A DNA stretch of 64,000 nucleotides, taken from positions 27,322 to 91,321 of the forward strand of contig DATADX010000042.1 in NCBI GenBank assembly GCA_036258315.1, written 5' to 3'. Made by a program: the position numbers and the translations under genes. Every line of letters begins with the position of its first letter. Position 1 is the stretch's first letter. The notes below the pieces were generated by a model. The model searched no databases, was not told where the DNA came from, and saw only the letters and a list, made by a program, of their open reading frames with translations. Shown here in pieces: positions 8,881 to 17,678 of this stretch. This DNA is from DASSYK01 sp036258315 (GTDB lineage Bacteria > Actinomycetota > Thermoleophilia > Solirubrobacterales > 70-9).

Positions 8881-10569
8881 TCAGTAGGTCCTCTCCTGGG
8901 GCTCCCACTGGGTCATCGTCACCTCGGAGTAGCTGATCTCCGGCCGATCGTCTCCCCTGGTCAGGTCGATGTGCTTGAGCCACTCCTCGTCGTTGCGCTC
9001 GGGGTAGTCGGTCCGGAACTGGGCGCCGCGGCTCTCCGTCCTGTGCAGCGCGGCGACGCAGGTAGCCTCGGCGTTGTCGAGCATGAAGCCGAGCTCGACG
9101 GCGCCGAGCAGGTCCTGGTTGAAGATCGAGCCGCGGTCGTCGATGTAGCAGCTCTTCGCCTCCTCCTGGAGGCGCTTGACCGTCTCCAGCGCCGTGCTGA
9201 TCCCCTGCTCGTCGCGAAACACGGCCACGTAGCGGTCCATCGTCTCGCCCAGCTCCTTGCGGATCTCGGAGACCCGCCGGCCGGAGCCCTTCTCCCTGCT
9301 CGTGATCTCGGCGAGCCGCGCCTCCTCGTCGTGGAGGACGGAGTGGGGGGCGTGCACCGGCCCGCGTCCCTTCGCGCGCTCGGCTGCGTCCTGGCCCGAG
9401 CGGCGGCCGAAGATCAGCGTGTCGAGCAGCGAGTTCGCCCCGAGCCTGTTGCCCCCGTGGACCGAGACGCAGGCGACCTCTCCGGCCGCGTACAGCCCCG
9501 GGACATTGGTCCGGCCCTCGACGTCGGTCTTGACACCGCCCATCGTGTAGTGGTTGCCGGGCTTGATGTGGATCGGCTCCTCGGTGATGTCGACCCCCGC
9601 GAAGTCCTTGCCGACCAAGACGATCTCGCGGAGCGCCTCGTGGATGCGCTTGCGCGGGACGACCGTGATGTCGAGCGCGACCGTGCCGTCGGGGAACCCA
9701 CGGCCCTCGTTGATCTCGGTCTGCTCGGCGCGGCTGACGACGTCGCGCGAGGCGAGCTCCATCTTGTTCGGGGCGTAGCGCTCCATGAAGCGCTCGCCGT
9801 TCGCGTTCAGCAGGTGGGCGCCCTCGCCCCTCGCGCCCTCGGTGATCAGGAACCCCTTCCCCGCCAGCGTCGTCGGGTGGTACTGGATCATCTCCATGTC
9901 CATCAGCCTCGCGCCTGCCCGGTAGGCCATCGAGATCCCGTCACCGGTGCAGATCAGCGCGTTGGTCGTCGGCTGCCAGACCTGCCCGTTCCCCCCGGTG
10001 GCGAGGATCACGGCCTTGGCGCCGAAGTGCTCCATCGAGCCGTCGCCGACGTTGCGGCAGATCGCACCGACGCAGCTGCCGGAGTCGTCGAGCGCGAGCG
10101 CGGTGGTGAAGTACTCCTCGTAGCGCGCGACCTCGTCCGAGAACTTCATCAGCTGCTCGTAGAGGACGTGCATGATCGCCTGGCCGGTGATGTCGGCCAC
10201 GTAGTAGGTGCGCGCCGCCGACGCCCCGCCGAAGGCGCGGGTGCCGAGCTTCCCCTCCTCGTTGCGGTGGAAGGTGACGCCGAGATGCTCGAGATGCAGC
10301 AGCTCGTCGGGGGCCTCCTGGGTCATGATCTCGACGGCGTCCTGGTCGGCGAGGTAGTCGGAGCCCTTGACGGTGTCGAAGGCGTGCGACTCCCAGCTGT
10401 CGTCCTCCTGGAGGGCGGCGTTGATCCCGCCCTGGGCGGCGTTCGAATGGGAGCGAACGGGGTGGACCTTGCTGATGATTCCGACCGAGACGCCGCGCTC
10501 GGCGGCTGCGAGGGCGGCGCGCTGGCCAGCGAGCCCCGCCCCGATCACGAGTACGTCGTGGTCCGGCAC
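8881..10569 (-). CDS. sdhA: Succinate dehydrogenase/fumarate reductase flavoprotein subunit
   Basis: Oxidises succinate to fumarate with FAD, linking the TCA cycle to the quinone pool. 562 residues: N-terminal dinucleotide fold VIGAGLAGQRAALAA; FAD-linking histidine region VRSHSNAAQGGINAAL (~residues 38-54); substrate region TEGARGEGAHLLNANGERF; and HGGNRLGANSLLDTLIFGR near the C-terminal third. No twin-arginine signal is present, so the enzyme faces the cytoplasm. First gene of a three-gene operon (39 bp to sdhB). The GTG start is set by TAGGAT 6 nt upstream and by the position of the FAD fold. Confidence 0.95.
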   Translation of the reverse strand: MPDHDVLVIGAGLAGQRAALAAAERGVSVGIISKVHPVRSHSNAAQGGINAALQEDDSWESHAFDTVKGSDYLADQDAVEIMTQEAPDELLHLEHLGVTFHRNEEGKLGTRAFGGASAARTYYVADITGQAIMHVLYEQLMKFSDEVARYEEYFTTALALDDSGSCVGAICRNVGDGSMEHFGAKAVILATGGNGQVWQPTTNALICTGDGISMAYRAGARLMDMEMIQYHPTTLAGKGFLITEGARGEGAHLLNANGERFMERYAPNKMELASRDVVSRAEQTEINEGRGFPDGTVALDITVVPRKRIHEALREIVLVGKDFAGVDITEEPIHIKPGNHYTMGGVKTDVEGRTNVPGLYAAGEVACVSVHGGNRLGANSLLDTLIFGRRSGQDAAERAKGRGPVHAPHSVLHDEEARLAEITSREKGSGRRVSEIRKELGETMDRYVAVFRDEQGISTALETVKRLQEEAKSCYIDDRGSIFNQDLLGAVELGFMLDNAEATCVAALHRTESRGAQFRTDYPERNDEEWLKHIDLTRGDDRPEISYSEVTMTQWEPQERTY

Positions 10570-10575
10570 GCGGTG

Positions 10576-10581
10576 ATCCTA
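10576..10581 (-). promoter_or_regulatory. -10 element (TAGGAT) for the sdh operon
   Basis: Six nt separate TAGGAT from the GTG of sdhA. The intergenic region to the next gene is only 36 bp, so this is the only room for a promoter. Confidence 0.5.
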
Positions 10582-10605
10582 TATACGGCGGGCGCCGAGC
10601 CGGAT

Positions 10606-11772
10606 TCAGGTCCCGGGGGCGGGATCGCGCAGCGCCCGGCCCACCGCGTCCACGGTCAGCACTCCGCTCAGGTGACCCTCTCGGTCGACGGCCATCAGTG
10701 CGCCGAGGCGCCGCAGCGCCTGGTTGCCGAGCACCGCCTCGAGCGGGGCGTCATCGCGGATTGTCGCCGAGCCCTCGTCGCGGGCGAGGATGTCGGCGAC
10801 GGTGGTGGTGGTCCGCTCGACGGCCGGCACCCCCTCCGCCGTGTCGCGGTCGAGCAGCCCGATGAAGCGGGACCTGCCGTCGATGACGGGGAACCAGGGG
10901 TACCCGTAGCGAAGGAAGAACCCGTCGAGCGCCTGCTCGACAGCGAGGCGCTCCGGGATCGCGACCGGCCGTCGGTCCATCACGTCCCCGACCGAGATCC
11001 CCTCGATCCTGCCGGTGATCTCCGATTGCGCGACCGCTCCGCGCGCCGAGCCGTTGAGGATGAACCCGATCAGCGCGAGCCAGATCCCGCTCACGACGTC
11101 GCCCTGCACGAACACGAAGATCCCGAATCCGATCAGCAGGTATGCGAAGCCGCGGCCGAGCGTGGCCGCGAACCGAGTGGCGGAGGCGCGGTTGCCCGTC
11201 CGCCACCAGGCGATTGCGCGCGCGACCCGGCCGCCGTCGAGCGGGAAGGCGGGGACGAGGTTGAAGATCAGGACCAGCAGGTTGACGCTCGCCATCCAGC
11301 CCAGCACCGCCATCCCGGGCGAGATGTCGGCCGACCCGTCGGCGCGCGCCGCCTCGCCGAAGGCGTCGGCGCCGGAGCCTACGACCCCGATCGCCGAGCA
11401 GACGGCCACGATCACCGCGGTCACGACGGGCCCCGCGATCGCGATCTTGAACTCGGTGCCCGGCGAGTCCGAGTCCCGCTCGAGCTGGGCGACGCCGCCG
11501 AACATCCACAGCGTGATCCCGGAGATCCCGATCCCGTGGCGGATCGCGACGAAGGCGTGCCCGAGCTCGTGGAGGAGGATCGAGGCGAAGAAGAGCAGGG
11601 CGCTGACGAGCGCCAGCGCGTAGGGGCCGATCGCGCCATCGTCCGCGTTGAGCACGTCGCGGTAGAAGCCGGAGAGCAGAAAGATGATCAGGAAGAGGAC
11701 GACGAACCAGGAGAAGTCGACGCTGATCCTGATCCCACGCAGGTGAAAGAGCGTGATCGCGCCCGCGGGCAT
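10606..11772 (-). CDS. Site-2 protease family (M50) membrane metalloprotease with CBS domains
   Basis: An intramembrane zinc protease of the SpoIVFB/Rv2625c-like group. The 388 residues include several transmembrane segments; zinc motif HELGH in LLHELGHAFVAI (~residue 60); the third-ligand motif NLVPAFPLDGGRVA (~160); and a C-terminal pair of CBS domains (~235-388: VGDVMDRRPVAIP, LEAVLGNQALRRLGALMAVD) that normally sense nucleotides. The ATG at 11772 follows TAAGAT by 7 nt; longer frames upstream run into low-confidence sequence. The gene is divergent from an M28 peptidase with 53 bp between them. Its substrate is unknown, perhaps an anti-sigma factor. Confidence 0.9.
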   Translation of the reverse strand: MPAGAITLFHLRGIRISVDFSWFVVLFLIIFLLSGFYRDVLNADDGAIGPYALALVSALLFFASILLHELGHAFVAIRHGIGISGITLWMFGGVAQLERDSDSPGTEFKIAIAGPVVTAVIVAVCSAIGVVGSGADAFGEAARADGSADISPGMAVLGWMASVNLLVLIFNLVPAFPLDGGRVARAIAWWRTGNRASATRFAATLGRGFAYLLIGFGIFVFVQGDVVSGIWLALIGFILNGSARGAVAQSEITGRIEGISVGDVMDRRPVAIPERLAVEQALDGFFLRYGYPWFPVIDGRSRFIGLLDRDTAEGVPAVERTTTTVADILARDEGSATIRDDAPLEAVLGNQALRRLGALMAVDREGHLSGVLTVDAVGRALRDPAPGT

Positions 11773-11779
11773 GTGAATG

Positions 11780-11785
11780 ATCTTA
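11780..11785 (-). promoter_or_regulatory. -10 element (TAAGAT) for the M50 protease
   Basis: TAAGAT ends 7 nt before the ATG at 11772, inside the short divergent region shared with the M28 peptidase gene. Confidence 0.45.
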
Positions 11786-11825
11786 GGCTGCCGGCGACCG
11801 CCGGCCGCTAGGTTTCCGGCCGCTG

Positions 11826-13055
11826 ATGCCCGACGAACCGACCTCCGAGACCGCGCGGACGCCCGATCTGGGCCACCCGAGGCTGCGCGCCGAGCTGGAG
11901 GAGCTTGCCGCGATCGAGCGCCCCTCCGCCTCGGACGGGGAGCGGGAGGCGGCCGAGTGGCTCGCCGCCAAGCTCGGCGAGGCCGGCGCGCGAGACGTGA
12001 GGCTCGAGCAGGAGCCCGGGGCGAACGGCACCTTCTGGGTCTCGCTCGGCGCGCTCGCCGGCGCGGGCGTCCTCGCCGGGCTCGCCGCGCTGCGCGGCGG
12101 ACGCCCGGCGCGCGCCGCCGCGGTCGCGGTGGGAGCGGCCGCCGCAATGCTCGCCGCCGACGAGATGCCGCCGGGCCGCCGGCGCTTCCGGAGGCTGCTC
12201 CCGCGCCGCACCGCCCACCACGTCCTCGCCGAGCTTGGGCCCGCAGACGCCGAGCGGACGATCGTGCTGATGGCCCATCACGATGCAGCCCACAGCGCCT
12301 TCTTCTTCAACCCGGCGATCACCGAAACGGCCGCCGAGCGGGCGCCGTGGCTGTTCGACCACAACGACACCAGCCCGCCGCTGATGTGGCCGGTGGTGGG
12401 CGGCCCCGCGCTCGTCGCCGCCGGCGCGGCGCTCGGGAGCCGCGCGCTGACCGCCCTCGGCACCGTGGTCTCCGCCGGCACGGTCGGCTTCATGGCGGAC
12501 ATCGGCTCCCGCGCCGTCGTCCCCGGCGCGAACGACAACGGGACCGGGTGCGTGGCGATGCTCGCCCTCGCGCGCGCCCTCGCGGACGACCCGACCGAGT
12601 CCACCCGGGTGCTGTTCCTGTCGAGCTCGGAGGAGGCGCTCTGCGAGGGGATGGGCTTGTTCATGGACCGCCATGCGCACGAGCTGCCGCTCGACCGGAC
12701 CTTCTTTCTCTGTCTCGACACGATCGGCTCGCCTACCCTCTGCGTCCTCCGCGGCGAGGGAATGCTGGCGATGCGCGAGTACCCGCGCGAGGCGCTCGAG
12801 CTGCTCGACTCGACCGCGGCGGCGCTCGGGATCGAGTTGGTTCCCAACCTGCGCCTGCGCAACGCGACCGATGGCGTCTTTCCGCTCGCCCACGGCTACC
12901 GATGCGCGTCGCTCTGCTCCGTCAACGAGCTCAAGAACCCGGCCAACTACCACTGGCCGACGGACACTCCCGAGAACGTGGACTACGACACCGTCGGCGC
13001 TGCGATCAGCCTCGCCGAGGCCGTGATCCGCCGCCTCGACGAGCGCTGGCTCTGA
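11826..13055 (+). CDS. M28 family zinc peptidase with membrane segments
   Basis: A di-zinc aminopeptidase-fold protein, 409 residues. Metal ligands seen in order: MAHHD (~residue 150), GANDNGTG (Asp, ~240), SSSEEAL (Glu-Glu, ~268), a later Asp in CLDTIGS (~297), and a His in NYHWPTDT (~380). Hydrophobic stretches at ~60-110 and ~190-225 split the catalytic domain, so it may be membrane bound. Upstream TAGGTT (11809-11814) is 11 nt from the ATG. The substrate cannot be told from sequence. Confidence 0.85.
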   Translation: MPDEPTSETARTPDLGHPRLRAELEELAAIERPSASDGEREAAEWLAAKLGEAGARDVRLEQEPGANGTFWVSLGALAGAGVLAGLAALRGGRPARAAAVAVGAAAAMLAADEMPPGRRRFRRLLPRRTAHHVLAELGPADAERTIVLMAHHDAAHSAFFFNPAITETAAERAPWLFDHNDTSPPLMWPVVGGPALVAAGAALGSRALTALGTVVSAGTVGFMADIGSRAVVPGANDNGTGCVAMLALARALADDPTESTRVLFLSSSEEALCEGMGLFMDRHAHELPLDRTFFLCLDTIGSPTLCVLRGEGMLAMREYPREALELLDSTAAALGIELVPNLRLRNATDGVFPLAHGYRCASLCSVNELKNPANYHWPTDTPENVDYDTVGAAISLAEAVIRRLDERWL

Positions 13056-13113
13056 ACCGCACGAGGCGCTGACTAGGGTCTGCGGCGACCCCGCCGACCG
13101 AGGAGGGCCGCCG

Positions 13114-13932
13114 ATGGCTCAGCACTACGAGACGCTTCGCTACGAGACCGACGGGCACGTCACCGTGCTCACCTACGACCGCCCCGAGCAGCGCAACGCG
13201 GTCAGCCGCACGATGAACGCGGAGCTGCACGACGCGTGGCGGCGCTTTCGCGACGACCCCGAGGCGTTCGTGCTCGTGATCACCGGCGAGGGGGACGCGT
13301 TCTGCGCGGGCTGGGACCTCGAGGACACGGCCGAGCTCGGCGAGGGACCGCCGCCCGACTGGGACGAGTTCAGGACCAGCATCTTCAACTCGCCCGGCGA
13401 GTGCGGCTATACGCGCAGGATCGACGTCTTCAAGCCGGTGATCGCCGCCGTCAACGGCTGGGCGGTCGCCGCCGGGCTCGAGAACGCCCTCCTCGCCGAC
13501 ATCCGGATCGCCGCGGAGAACGCCGTGTTCGGCGCGCTCGAGCGCCGCTGGAACATCGTCGGCGGGGACGGGATGTGCGTGCGGCTGGCGCTGGCGGTCG
13601 GCTACGGCCGCGCGATGGAGCTGATCATCACCGGCCGACCCGTCGATGCCGGGGAGGCGCTTCGGATCGGGCTCGCCAACGAGGTCGTCCCCGAGGGCAA
13701 GGCGCTCGAGCGGGCGCTCGAGCTCGCCAACCTGATCGCGGCGCTGCCCCAGGGCGCGATCCGCTCGGACAAGGAGACGATGGTCCGGAACGTAGGCCGC
13801 ACCTACGAGGAGCAGCTCCGCCGCGAGGCCGAGAACACGATGTCGATGTTCGCGCGCCGCGACTCGCACGCGATCGGCGCCCGGGCCTTCAAGGAGGGCC
13901 GCATCCCGGAGTGGCCGAACCACGGCCTGTGA
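13114..13932 (+). CDS. Enoyl-CoA hydratase/isomerase family protein (crotonase fold)
   Basis: 272 residues with the crotonase core: DRPEQRNAV near the N-terminus, the oxyanion-hole motif GEGDAFCAGWDL (~60) and the second oxyanion segment VNGWAVAAGLENALLADIRIAAENAVFG (~115-140). The position of the usual catalytic Glu reads ERRWNIVGGDG, so both glutamates of a true hydratase are not assured; isomerase or hydrolase activity is possible. It has a clear leadered start: AGGAGG at 13101-13106, 7 nt from the ATG, with TAGGGT at 13074-13079. The downstream converging acyl-CoA dehydrogenase suggests acyl-CoA catabolism. Confidence 0.88.
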   Translation: MAQHYETLRYETDGHVTVLTYDRPEQRNAVSRTMNAELHDAWRRFRDDPEAFVLVITGEGDAFCAGWDLEDTAELGEGPPPDWDEFRTSIFNSPGECGYTRRIDVFKPVIAAVNGWAVAAGLENALLADIRIAAENAVFGALERRWNIVGGDGMCVRLALAVGYGRAMELIITGRPVDAGEALRIGLANEVVPEGKALERALELANLIAALPQGAIRSDKETMVRNVGRTYEEQLRREAENTMSMFARRDSHAIGARAFKEGRIPEWPNHGL

Positions 13933-13936
13933 GGCG

Positions 13937-15658
13937 CTAGACCGCGGCGCGGTGACGGTCGATGATCCGCGTGAAGTCCGTACCGGCGGGCAGCGTCCCG
14001 AACACGCGCCCCCAATCGCCCGACAGCCGCGAGGCGCAGAAGGCGTCGGCGACCGCCTCGTCGCCGAACCTGACGAGCAGCGATCCTTGCAGCACCAGCG
14101 CCATCCGCTCGACGATCCGGCGGGCCCGGGCCTCGATCTCGGTCATGTCCGAGAGCTCCGCGCGCAGCGCCTCGGCCGCGGCCGCGACGCGGGGCTCGGA
14201 ATCGCCCTCCGCGACCTCGGCGAAGTAGGCCTCGAGCGAGTCGGGGCTCTTCACCATCGCCCTGAGCACGTCGAGGCACTGGACGTTGCCCGAGCCCTCC
14301 CAGATCGAGCTCAGCGGCGCCTCGCGATAGAGGCGCGGCAGCCCGGACTCCTCGACGTAGCCGTTGCCGCCGAGGCACTCGAGGGACTCGACTGCGTGCT
14401 CGGGGGCGCGCTTGCAGATCCAGTACTTGAGGACCGCGTTCGAGATCCGCTTGAACGCCTCAGCCTGCTCGCGAGACCCGGACGACCCCGGACGCGAAGC
14501 GGAGGAGTCGTCACCGATCAGCGCCTCGTCGTAGGCCCGGGCGAGCCGCAGCGCCGCGATCGTCGCCGCCTCCGACTCGACCGCGAGGTCGGCGAGCACG
14601 TTCTGCATCAGCGGCTGCTCGACCAGCACCCGGCCGAAGGTCGAGCGGTGGCTGGCATGATGGATCGCCTGGACGACGCCGGCGCGGATCCCGGTGGCGC
14701 TGCCCTGCACGCAGTCGAGGCGGGTGTGGTTGACCATCTCGATGATCGTCCGGACGCCGGCACCCTCCTCGCCGACCAGTCGCGCCCAGGCGCCGTCGAA
14801 CTCGATCTCAGACGACGCGTTGGAGCGGTTCCCGAGCTTGTCCTTGAGCCGCTGGAGGCGGAAGTTGTTGAGCTCGCCGTCGGGGGTCCAGCGCGGGAAC
14901 AGGAAGCACGAGATGCCGCCCTCGGCCAGGGCGAGGACGAGGAACGCGTCGCACTGCGGGGCGGAGAAGAACCACTTGTGACCGGTCAGCTCGTACTCGG
15001 CGCCGGGTCCGCCGCCGTTGAGCGGGCGCGCGACCGTCGTGTTCGCGCGCACGTCCGAGCCGCCCTGCTTCTCGGTCATTCCCATCCCGGCGAGGGCTCC
15101 GGGCTTGTCGGTCGCGGGGACGTTGCGCGGGTCGTACTCGGCAGACAGCAAGCGCGACTCCCACTCGGCGGCGAGCTCGGGCTGGTGGCGGAGCGCCGGG
15201 ATCATCGAGTAGGTCATCGAGATCGGGCAGCCGACGCCGGCCTCGGCCTGCGAGAAGCACATGAAGGCGGCCCCGCGGGCGACGTGGGCGCCGGCGATCG
15301 GCTCACGCCAAGGAAGCGAGTGGAGCTCGTTCCGGACGGCCATCTCCATCAGCTCGTGCCAGGCGGGGTGGAACTCGGGGATGTCGACGCGGTTCCCGAA
15401 GCGGTCGTGGGTGCGGAGCTTCGGCGGGCTCTCGTTGGCGAGCCGGCCCAGCTCGATCGCGTGGGCGGAGCCGGCGAGCTCGCCGACCTCGGAGATTCGC
15501 CGCTCGGCCCAGTCGGCGCCCTCGCGGCGGACGGCCTCGCGGAGCACCTGGTCGGCCTCGAAGACGTTGTAGTCGAGCAGCGGCGGGGCCTGGTTGGAAA
15601 CGTCGTGGGTGCGGACTCCGTGGCCGATCTGCCGGGCTGAGGTGTCAAGCGTTGACAT
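13937..15658 (-). CDS. AidB-like acyl-CoA dehydrogenase
   Basis: 573 residues, the length and N-terminal pattern of the AidB branch (FNVFEADQVL-like start, HDRFGNRVDIPEFHPAWHELM), rather than of short-chain dehydrogenases (~380). FAD/substrate segments: GMGMTEKQGGSDVRANTT (~190), HKWFFSAPQCDAFLVLA (~225), and LECLGGNGYVEESGLPRLYREAPLSSIWEGSGNVQ (~430-465) with the flavin-contact motif. Residues 385-391 read SSASRPG inside a Ser/Gly-rich insert encoded by the 22-nt repeat. AidB proteins bind FAD and DNA and respond to alkylation in E. coli; here an acyl-CoA role is equally possible. The ATG lies inside the end of the upstream TetR gene (14-bp overlap), so the pair is one operon. Confidence 0.9.
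   Translation of the reverse strand: MSTLDTSARQIGHGVRTHDVSNQAPPLLDYNVFEADQVLREAVRREGADWAERRISEVGELAGSAHAIELGRLANESPPKLRTHDRFGNRVDIPEFHPAWHELMEMAVRNELHSLPWREPIAGAHVARGAAFMCFSQAEAGVGCPISMTYSMIPALRHQPELAAEWESRLLSAEYDPRNVPATDKPGALAGMGMTEKQGGSDVRANTTVARPLNGGGPGAEYELTGHKWFFSAPQCDAFLVLALAEGGISCFLFPRWTPDGELNNFRLQRLKDKLGNRSNASSEIEFDGAWARLVGEEGAGVRTIIEMVNHTRLDCVQGSATGIRAGVVQAIHHASHRSTFGRVLVEQPLMQNVLADLAVESEAATIAALRLARAYDEALIGDDSSASRPGSSGSREQAEAFKRISNAVLKYWICKRAPEHAVESLECLGGNGYVEESGLPRLYREAPLSSIWEGSGNVQCLDVLRAMVKSPDSLEAYFAEVAEGDSEPRVAAAAEALRAELSDMTEIEARARRIVERMALVLQGSLLVRFGDEAVADAFCASRLSGDWGRVFGTLPAGTDFTRIIDRHRAAV
14486..14507 (-). repeat. 22-nt in-frame repeat, copy in the AidB-like gene
   Basis: Identical over 22 nt to 8542-8563 (minus strand) and read in the same phase, giving SSASRPG at residues 385-391. 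Confidence 0.75.
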
Positions 15659-16304
15659 TCGCCGTCTCCATTCGGTTCGCTGGGGTGGTCTCGATCGTCG
15701 TCGCCCCGATCGCGCGGGTGCAGAAGCTGACGAGAGCGGCGATCGCGGCCTCGGGGTCGGCGCCGTTCGCCGTCGGCGAGAGAGGGCCGACCATCGCCTC
15801 GCCGATTGCGCCGACCACCGCGGCGGCGCTCGCGTCGGCGTCCTGGGCCGGCAGCTCGCCGGCCTCGATCCCGTCGGCGAGGACCGCCGCGATCACGTCG
15901 CGGTAGCTGCGGCGCAGCCGCAGGCGCTCGGCCTCGACCGCGGGGTCGACGGGCTCGGCGAGCAGCGCCCAGGCGAGCCGGCGGCCGCGCAGCGCCCGAT
16001 GCGCGAACGCCTCGATCCCGGCGGCGACCCGCTCGCCGGCGGCCGCCCCGGGCAGAGCCGTCGCCTCACGCATTGCCTCCACCTCGTGCTCGGAGGCCGC
16101 GCTGAACACCTCGGCGAACAGGCCGGACTTGGAGTGGAAGTGCCGGTACACCGTGCCGACGGCGACCCCGGCGCGGGCGGCGACGGCCGCGACGGGGGCG
16201 TTTGCATAGCCGCCCTCCGCGATCAGCTCCCGGGCCGCGTTGCTGATCCGCTCGCGGACGGCCGCCTTTCGCGCCTCGGTCCGCTTCGTGCTCCGGTAGG
16301 GCAT
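15645..16304 (-). CDS. TetR/AcrR family regulator
   Basis: 219 residues. Helix-turn-helix at ~20-65: RERISNAARELIAEGGYANAPVAAVAARAGVAVGTVYRHFHSKSGLFAEVF. The variable C-terminal domain should bind a small ligand, probably an acyl-CoA, since the gene is translationally coupled to an acyl-CoA dehydrogenase. A near-perfect palindrome lies 7 bp upstream of the ATG between a TTGACT -35-like element and the gene, so autoregulation of the two-gene operon is likely. Confidence 0.92.
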   Translation of the reverse strand: MPYRSTKRTEARKAAVRERISNAARELIAEGGYANAPVAAVAARAGVAVGTVYRHFHSKSGLFAEVFSAASEHEVEAMREATALPGAAAGERVAAGIEAFAHRALRGRRLAWALLAEPVDPAVEAERLRLRRSYRDVIAAVLADGIEAGELPAQDADASAAAVVGAIGEAMVGPLSPTANGADPEAAIAALVSFCTRAIGATTIETTPANRMETANVNA

Positions 16305-16310
16305 CAGAGG

Positions 16311-16336
16311 AAGAAGTGAACCACGATTCAGTTCTT
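16311..16336. promoter_or_regulatory. Palindromic operator for the TetR-AidB operon
   Basis: AAGAAGTGAA, six bases, TTCAGTTCTT: arms of 10 bp with one mismatch. It lies just upstream of the TetR ATG at 16304; minus-strand TTGACTT (16337-16343) abuts it as a -35 candidate. Binding here would cover the -10 region. Confidence 0.65.
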
Positions 16337-16448
16337 AAGTCAAGCTCGCCGCCGACCCCGGCCGCGGCCGCCGAGTGCCGCCCGGGCTCGCGCGGCGGTA
16401 GCATCGCGCGCCGCACTACGGCGGCACCACGACCGCGAAGGGATCCAC

Positions 16449-17678
16449 GTGGCGAAGATCAAGGTCAGGAATCCGATCGTCGAGCTCGACGGCGACGAGA
16501 TGACCCGGATCATCTGGGCGTTCATCAAGGAATCGCTGATCCTCCCCTACCTGGACGTCCAGCTTCAGTACTTCGATCTGTCCATCCAGTCTCGCGAGGC
16601 GACCGGTGACCGGATCACCGTCGACGCGGCGAACGCGATCAAGGAGCACGGCGTCGGCGTCAAGTGCGCGACGATCACTCCCGACGAGGCGCGCGTCGAG
16701 GAGTTCGGGCTCAGCGAGATGTACCGGTCCCCGAACGGGACGATCCGCAACATCCTCGGGGGCGTGATCTTCCGCGAGCCGATCGTGATCTCGAACATCC
16801 CGAGGCTCGTGCCGGGATGGACGAAGCCGATCATCATCGGCCGCCACGCGTTCGGCGACCAGTACCGGGCGACGGACACGAGGATTCCGGAGGGCGGCGG
16901 GACCCTCACCCTCAGTTTCACCCCGAAGGATCCATCGCAGGGGCCGATCGACCTCGACGTATTCGATTTCCCGGACGGGGAGGCGGGCGGGATCGCGATG
17001 GCGATGTACAACCTCGACGACTCGATCCGCGACTTCGCGCGAGCCTCGTTCCGCTACGCGCTCGAGCGCGAGGTCCCGGTCTACCTGTCGACCAAGAACA
17101 CGATCCTGAAGACCTACGACGGGCGCTTCAAGGACCTCTTCCAAGAGGTGTTCGACGCCGAGTTCAAGTCCGACTTCGACGCCAAGGGCCTCACCTACGA
17201 GCACCGCCTGATCGACGACATGGTCGCCGCGGCGCTGAAGTGGGAGGGCGGTTACGTTTGGGCGTGCAAGAACTATGACGGCGACGTCCAGTCCGACACC
17301 GTCGCCCAGGGGTTCGGGTCGCTCGGGCTGATGACTTCCGTGCTGATGACCCCGGATGGCAAGACGGTCGAGGCCGAGGCCGCGCACGGCACCGTCACGC
17401 GCCACTTCCGCCGGCACCAGGAGGGGAAGCCGACCTCGACGAACCCGATCGCCTCGATCTTCGCCTGGACCCGCGCGCTCGCGGCGCGCGGGCGGATCGA
17501 CGAGACGCCCGAGGTGACCAGGTTCGCGGAGACGCTCGAGCGCGTCTGCGTCGAAACGGTCGAGAGCGGGAAGATGACCAAGGACCTCGCCCTGCTCGTC
17601 GGCCCCGACCAGCAGTTCCAGACGACCCAGGAGTTCCTCGCTTCCATCGACGAGAACCTTCAGAAGGAGATGAGATGA
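16449..17678 (+). CDS. icd: NADP-dependent isocitrate dehydrogenase (type II)
   Basis: Oxidatively decarboxylates isocitrate to 2-oxoglutarate in the TCA cycle. 409 residues, the dimeric eukaryote-like subfamily: MAKIKVRNPIVELDGDEMTRIIW at the N-terminus, substrate motif SPNGTIRNILGG (~residue 95), catalytic Tyr/Lys region (GGYVWACKNYDGDVQSD) and C-terminal EAAHGTVTRHFRRHQ with NADP contacts. The GTG start has GAAGGGA upstream. It overlaps mdh by ATGA, so isocitrate and malate oxidation are co-expressed. Confidence 0.96.
   Translation: MAKIKVRNPIVELDGDEMTRIIWAFIKESLILPYLDVQLQYFDLSIQSREATGDRITVDAANAIKEHGVGVKCATITPDEARVEEFGLSEMYRSPNGTIRNILGGVIFREPIVISNIPRLVPGWTKPIIIGRHAFGDQYRATDTRIPEGGGTLTLSFTPKDPSQGPIDLDVFDFPDGEAGGIAMAMYNLDDSIRDFARASFRYALEREVPVYLSTKNTILKTYDGRFKDLFQEVFDAEFKSDFDAKGLTYEHRLIDDMVAAALKWEGGYVWACKNYDGDVQSDTVAQGFGSLGLMTSVLMTPDGKTVEAEAAHGTVTRHFRRHQEGKPTSTNPIASIFAWTRALAARGRIDETPEVTRFAETLERVCVETVESGKMTKDLALLVGPDQQFQTTQEFLASIDENLQKEMR

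Noticed and set aside
8971..11811. Long plus-strand frame of 946 codons across sdhA and the M50 protease
   Set aside because: It is the antisense of two clear genes on the minus strand. Arg/Asp/Val-rich low-complexity composition and no motif.
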